This document shows, one piece after another, positions 60,312 to 64,000 of a stretch of 64,000 nt of DNA. A program made the translations under genes and the position numbers. Numbering within the stretch: the stretch's first letter is position 1; the number at the start of each line of letters is the position of its first letter. Source of the DNA: Phaeoceros laevis (lineage: Eukaryota; Anthocerotophyta; Anthocerotopsida; Notothyladales); assembly GCA_049999765.1 (NCBI GenBank), contig JBNGIQ010008438.1, forward strand, positions 82,570 to 146,569, given 5' to 3'. The notes under the pieces were generated by a model, which saw only the letters and a program-made list of their open reading frames with translations, did not search any database and had not been told where the DNA came from.

Positions 60312-60588
60312 TTCCCTGAGTCCCTGACGTGGTGAAATAGGATTCCCGGGACCCCACCCACCGCAACAGCGCTCGAAGATGCACCAACCACAAAGGGTGG
60401 TGGCGCTTGCTTCTCTTCCTACTAAGTAGCGTAAGATCAAGAAGTTACTGTGTGAGCTCCAAATCGTCCGTACTCAGGCCCCCATCAAGCAAGCGGCCTG
60501 GAATGGACCAGGCGTCCTGCTCCTGCAACTTGCTTCATGGCACATCATCAGAGGGGGCCATGAATAATGCATCGGAGGCCGGCTCGCC

Positions 60589-60619
60589 CAGCCCGGCCCG
60601 GCCCGGCCCGGCCCGGCCT
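60589..60619. repeat. GGCCC pentanucleotide repeat
   Basis: About six copies of CCCGG/GGCCC in tandem. Confidence 0.9.
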
Positions 60620-60749
60620 GGCCTCCCATGTACCCGCAAAAGTAGCAGAAGCCCATGGGACCATGTACACACATACTTGCATGTGAATAATTCCACAGGG
60701 ACAGGATGGCTTGTTATTAGGGCATCCCGGTAGGGACCGCAAGGCCTAA

Positions 60750-60762
60750 ACACACACACACA
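60750..60762. repeat. Short AC repeat
   Basis: Six AC units. Confidence 0.8.
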
Positions 60763-61590
60763 GGGTAGTAGGTGACGGTCCGCCCGTCCGTCCACGGCGC
60801 ACGTTAACTGCAGTCACGCCGTCCTTGGCATTCCCCAATTTCCCACTCCAGTGCGTTAACTCCCCTCCAGTACAGTACCCGCCGCGGCCTGCTGACCCAC
60901 CACGTGTCCCAACTGTCGTCCGGGAGTTACCGCCCGGGCGGGACGTTTCACCCCAGGCCCTTGCGACTCACGCGCGCAGGGCCCAGACAGAAGACAGACA
61001 GACCTGCAGGGTTGGCGAAACCCGGCGGCGAAACACTTTCACGACCGGCGTGGACCTTGAAAAGAAAACCTTCCCCCGAGAATGAAAAGAAAAGGGAAAT
61101 ATCTGCAGCCGAGGCGCAGGTCGAGCCCAGGTTTACTTGGAAATATCCCGAGGGGCCACGGACGAACGGTTGAGAGGCGTCCCCGCCACAGAGACCCTTT
61201 TCCCCAAGCAACGAATAAAATGCGCCACCCTTTTCTTGCCTTCCCATTCGCCACCGCAGTAAAAAAACCCAAGAAAAACCGCCGAGGCATACGCTGTACG
61301 TACGTGCGTATCTGACCGGCCAAGGCGGTGGTCCAGCTCAGGCAACCGCCAGACTGCCAGACATTCTCGGCTCTTCGTGGGGTGTTCCGGCTGACGTGCC
61401 GCTGCTAACGGTTCCGGTTGGCTGACGTGGCGGGCTTGGAACTGGGAGGATCACCATGTGGGGAGCCACGTCTGGGTGTCGTCCACGTGGCCATTACGGG
61501 TTACGGGACGGACGGACGGGAGGTTTGGAGGTGGTACGCCCCGTCCCACCCGGGCGGCGGTGTTGTTGTTAGTGGTGGGGACCGTGGGGT

Positions 61591-61607
61591 GGACGGACGG
61601 ACGGACG
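61591..61607. repeat. GGAC tetranucleotide repeat
   Basis: Four GGAC units; similar short runs lie at 61506-61520 and 61668-61678. Confidence 0.8.
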
Positions 61608-62649
61608 TAGGGCCGGCTGACGGCGCTGTCTCTCAGTAAAAGGCAGAGTCCAAGCGCGTGGTGGAATGGACGGACGGTAGGCAGCGGTCCGCATGTCCAG
61701 CCGTACAGCCCTCGCCGCTGGGAAAGATACCCCGTACGGTGCTAGCCTCTTACCTAAATATACTTGCGCCTCCCTCGCAAAATGATCATTAGCGGGCTTG
61801 TCGTTTTATACCCCATCACCCCATTTCACCGGCTCCAGCGGTGTGAGCGGGGCTTGGTGTGCCTTGCTTGCGGGCATTTCTTGATGTTGTCACATTCAGA
61901 CACAAATTTGTTTTCTAGCACAAAGTGGACGTACTGGTTTACTCGAAAAGCAAGTGAGCCGTGAAACTTGTAGTGCAGTACTCGGGGTAGTACACATTGG
62001 TTTACCTCGAAGGCAACTCAGAAGTTTTCGGTATTCGATGCAGATAGGTGAAAAGCACTTGGGGAAGATCTTTTTGGAGCGGCGGAATTTCACATGTTTC
62101 CTTTGCTTTCCCTCCTCTCCAAGCATTGTTTCTAGCCATGACATCCTTGCCAAAAGCAAGTCAAAGGAAATGATATATGTTGTCATGCATGCAAGAATCA
62201 AATAAACTAGCCCTGTTAGGATTAGTGTGTTGTAGATAAACATGCATGAGAACAAGTGATGTGATGTTGAGCTGGAAGTTGTGTAAGATTGATATGAGGT
62301 AAGTGGGAGTGTGACAAAGATTGTGTCATTGTGAACTCATGTAAGAACATGATAAGGAAAGGATGTGGAAGCATATGGAGAGGCCCATTGTACAACAAAG
62401 GAATTACTTATGGGTCATATCACAATCTTGCATTTAATGGAATATATTTCAAAGCCTAGATATTTGGGCCCCAATAAAGAGAGAGATTAAATATAGTAAG
62501 TACATCATTCTCTCCTTTTGATGATGGAAGGATCATTCTAAAATATGATGACTTGTGTATAATGTTAAAAGTTGTCACTCTTTTGACTCTTCCACATCTT
62601 ATTATGAATAAAAAATATATGTGAAATATAGCAAGCTCTCTTGGAAAAT

Positions 62650-62850
62650 GAAGTCATTGCATCTTGACATAAATAATTCATTGCAAGCAATGTATTTAGA
62701 CAAAGTGAATGCACCTTGGCATAATTGCAAATTCACTTTGTGTGGGATCATCTAGTCATTCATTGTTAAGCAATGTGTTGAGGCAAAGTGAATGCATCTT
62801 GGCATAATTACAAATTACTTTTTGTTGGATGCATCTAGTCATTTGTGTGA
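62650..62850. repeat. 83-base imperfect tandem duplication
   Basis: CAAAGTGAATGCACCTTGGC at 62701 recurs at 62784 with few changes, followed in both by a CATCTAGTCATT stretch. A more diverged copy (GTCATTGCATCTTGACATAA) precedes it from about 62653. Confidence 0.75.
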
Positions 62851-62999
62851 GCTTCAAACTAGTCGTGGTTTATTATCTTCCAACTAATTTTTTGACTCAT
62901 ACGTAAAAGGATTACTCGTACATCATTACCTTATATTAACTATACTCCTTCAAAAACAAGGAAAAAAGATACCATTTCACATCACATCCATAAGATCAA

Positions 63000-63320
63000 T
63001 GATGAACCACGATGAACCACACGGAGATATTCCTTTCTTGGTCAGAGATGTGCGCATGACATTAGAACTTATCTTTCTTCATCAAAGATGTGGACATGGC
63101 ATGTGAATCAGACGGAGATGTATCTTTTTTGGTCAGAGATGTGTATATCGTCAAAGATGTGTACATCTCAAAGGTGTACATCGTCAAAGATGTGTACATG
63201 GTCCGAGATGTGTACGTGTTATTGACAACTTACCTTTCTCCGTAGCAGATGTGTACATGGCATCTGACACCGACGCATGTGTACATAGTTGAACTTCTCT
63301 ATTCTTGAGCAACATGTACA
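63000..63320. repeat. Degenerate AGATGTGTACAT repeat array
   Basis: AGATGTGTACAT and close variants occur about ten times, often preceded by TCA or TC, at irregular spacing of about 18-40 bases. A larger CGGAGAT...GGTCAGAGATGTG unit also repeats (about 63021 and 63113). Confidence 0.75.
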
Positions 63321-63395
63321 TGGTTCAATGTCAATGAATGTCAAGTCATGCATAACTTGAAGGGTTGTGTACTTTAAATGTGTTAAGAATATTGT

Positions 63396-63520
63396 AAGGG
63401 ATATTATTAGGACAATGTTCAAAAGTTCAAAACATAGACTTAGGCATCCAAAAAAGATAAGGGATATTATTAGGACAATGTTCAAAAGTTCAAAACATAG
63501 ACTGAGCCATCAAAAAAGAT
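63396..63520. repeat. 63-base direct tandem duplication
   Basis: AAGGGATATTATTAGGACAA begins at 63396 and again at 63459; the two copies differ at only a few positions. Confidence 0.9.
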
Positions 63521-63780
63521 ATCAATGTGTTGTGGTAAGCCTTGTGAGCTGGAGTTGTGAGTGAAGAGAAAAAGATGCCCAAGATTCCAGCCCTTATAAC
63601 ATGTGTGCTTATCATTCAATGTATCTCATTCATGTTCACCTACATATCACACAATCTAGTGACCTATATTTTCTTATATTTTCTGGCTTAGCTTTCATTT
63701 TCATGGTTGCGATTCTTGCGAAAACTCCGAGTGTAAAAGGCTGAAGCTGAAGCATCCATATTCCATTCGTAGGGTCCTGA

Positions 63781-64000
63781 CAAAGGGGCACTAAAATAAT
63801 GATGGTGGAGGGGCAACCGGAAGACTACCGGATCTCCGGCAATGACATGTGCCCTAATTTTCCACCTCAGCGCTCCGAGGCAGGTCCCTAGCTCGTCTTT
63901 CCCTTTTTCTCGTCCTACCTCTCCGTGTTGCTTCTTTTCCTCACTCCCCTTCCGCCCGGGCCCCCCCCCCCTCTTTTCCTCCCCCCCCGTAGCTCCCTCT
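63781..64000. other. Window end, C-rich low complexity
   Basis: The GC content rises again, with pyrimidine tracts and a run of 12 or so C near 63960-63971. No gene is visible. Confidence 0.5.

Larger units (their letters stand above)
56876..62200. other. Gene-free, repeat-rich intergenic region
   Basis: About 5.3 kb with no coding sequence I can support. Open frames such as 56715-57278 and 57509-57982 are simple in composition and overlap relic or repeat sequence. It holds GA, CTG, GGCCC, AC and GGAC microsatellites. It becomes GC-rich from about 60780 to 61750. It could contain the promoter or leader of a gene beyond the window, but nothing shows this directly. Confidence 0.5.
62201..63780. 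other. AT-rich block with tandem repeats
   Basis: A sharp change from the GC-rich sequence before 61760 to AT-rich sequence with no supported gene. It contains the three repeat tracts listed next. It could be a decayed mobile element or satellite-like DNA; no terminal repeats or transposase sequence are visible. Confidence 0.55.

Noticed and set aside
62653-63320. CRISPR-like array in the AT-rich repeats
   Set aside because: The spacing and repeat sequence are irregular, and the window is a plant nuclear genome.
63955-63990. C runs as a telomere or structural signal
   Set aside because: They are homopolymer low complexity with no repeat unit.

Overview
The window is nuclear DNA of a land plant that is not a seed plant, most likely a fern, lycophyte or hornwort. 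The evidence is a dense family of almost intronless PLS-class pentatricopeptide repeat (PPR) genes with DYW cytidine-deaminase ends, a plant GRAS regulator, and one PPR gene whose C-terminus resembles the DYW:KP type linked to U-to-C RNA editing, which is known from those lineages. No species is assigned.

Layout. A LISCL-like GRAS gene lies at 469-2355. From about 3.5 to 55.1 kb there are eleven PPR genes, called PPR-1 to PPR-11 here. All are on the + strand except PPR-6 (28062-32765). Ten (PPR-1 to 9 and 11) are close paralogs built from about 102-residue P-L-S triplets, with 6 to 11 triplets each. They share leader sequences, an upstream element and a short intron in the 3' untranslated region. 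PPR-10 (47237-50126) is a more distant member. Homology to the 3' end of the GRAS gene returns at 56663-56875, so the PPR cluster sits between an intact GRAS gene and a GRAS relic. From 57 to 64 kb I find no convincing gene, only microsatellites, a GC-rich block and an AT-rich block with tandem repeats.

How the genes work together. All should encode organelle RNA-binding proteins: the PPR array reads RNA, the E1/E2 motifs follow, and the DYW domain deaminates. PPR-1, 2, 6 and 8 keep a complete canonical DYW. PPR-7, 9 and 11 stop at the same place just before DYW, with decaying DYW sequence downstream. PPR-3, 4 and 5 have independently broken DYW ends. Nearly every gene carries, before the PPR array, a block matching my recollection of the PDF motif of plant organellar single-stranded DNA-binding (OSB) proteins. 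A PDF-PPR-DYW fusion is the most interesting feature here.

Assembly notes. There are three 100-N gaps. The gap at 33801-33900 is flanked by an identical 40-base overlap and is probably false. The gaps at 48721-48820 and 49651-49750 interrupt PPR-10 and have arbitrary length.
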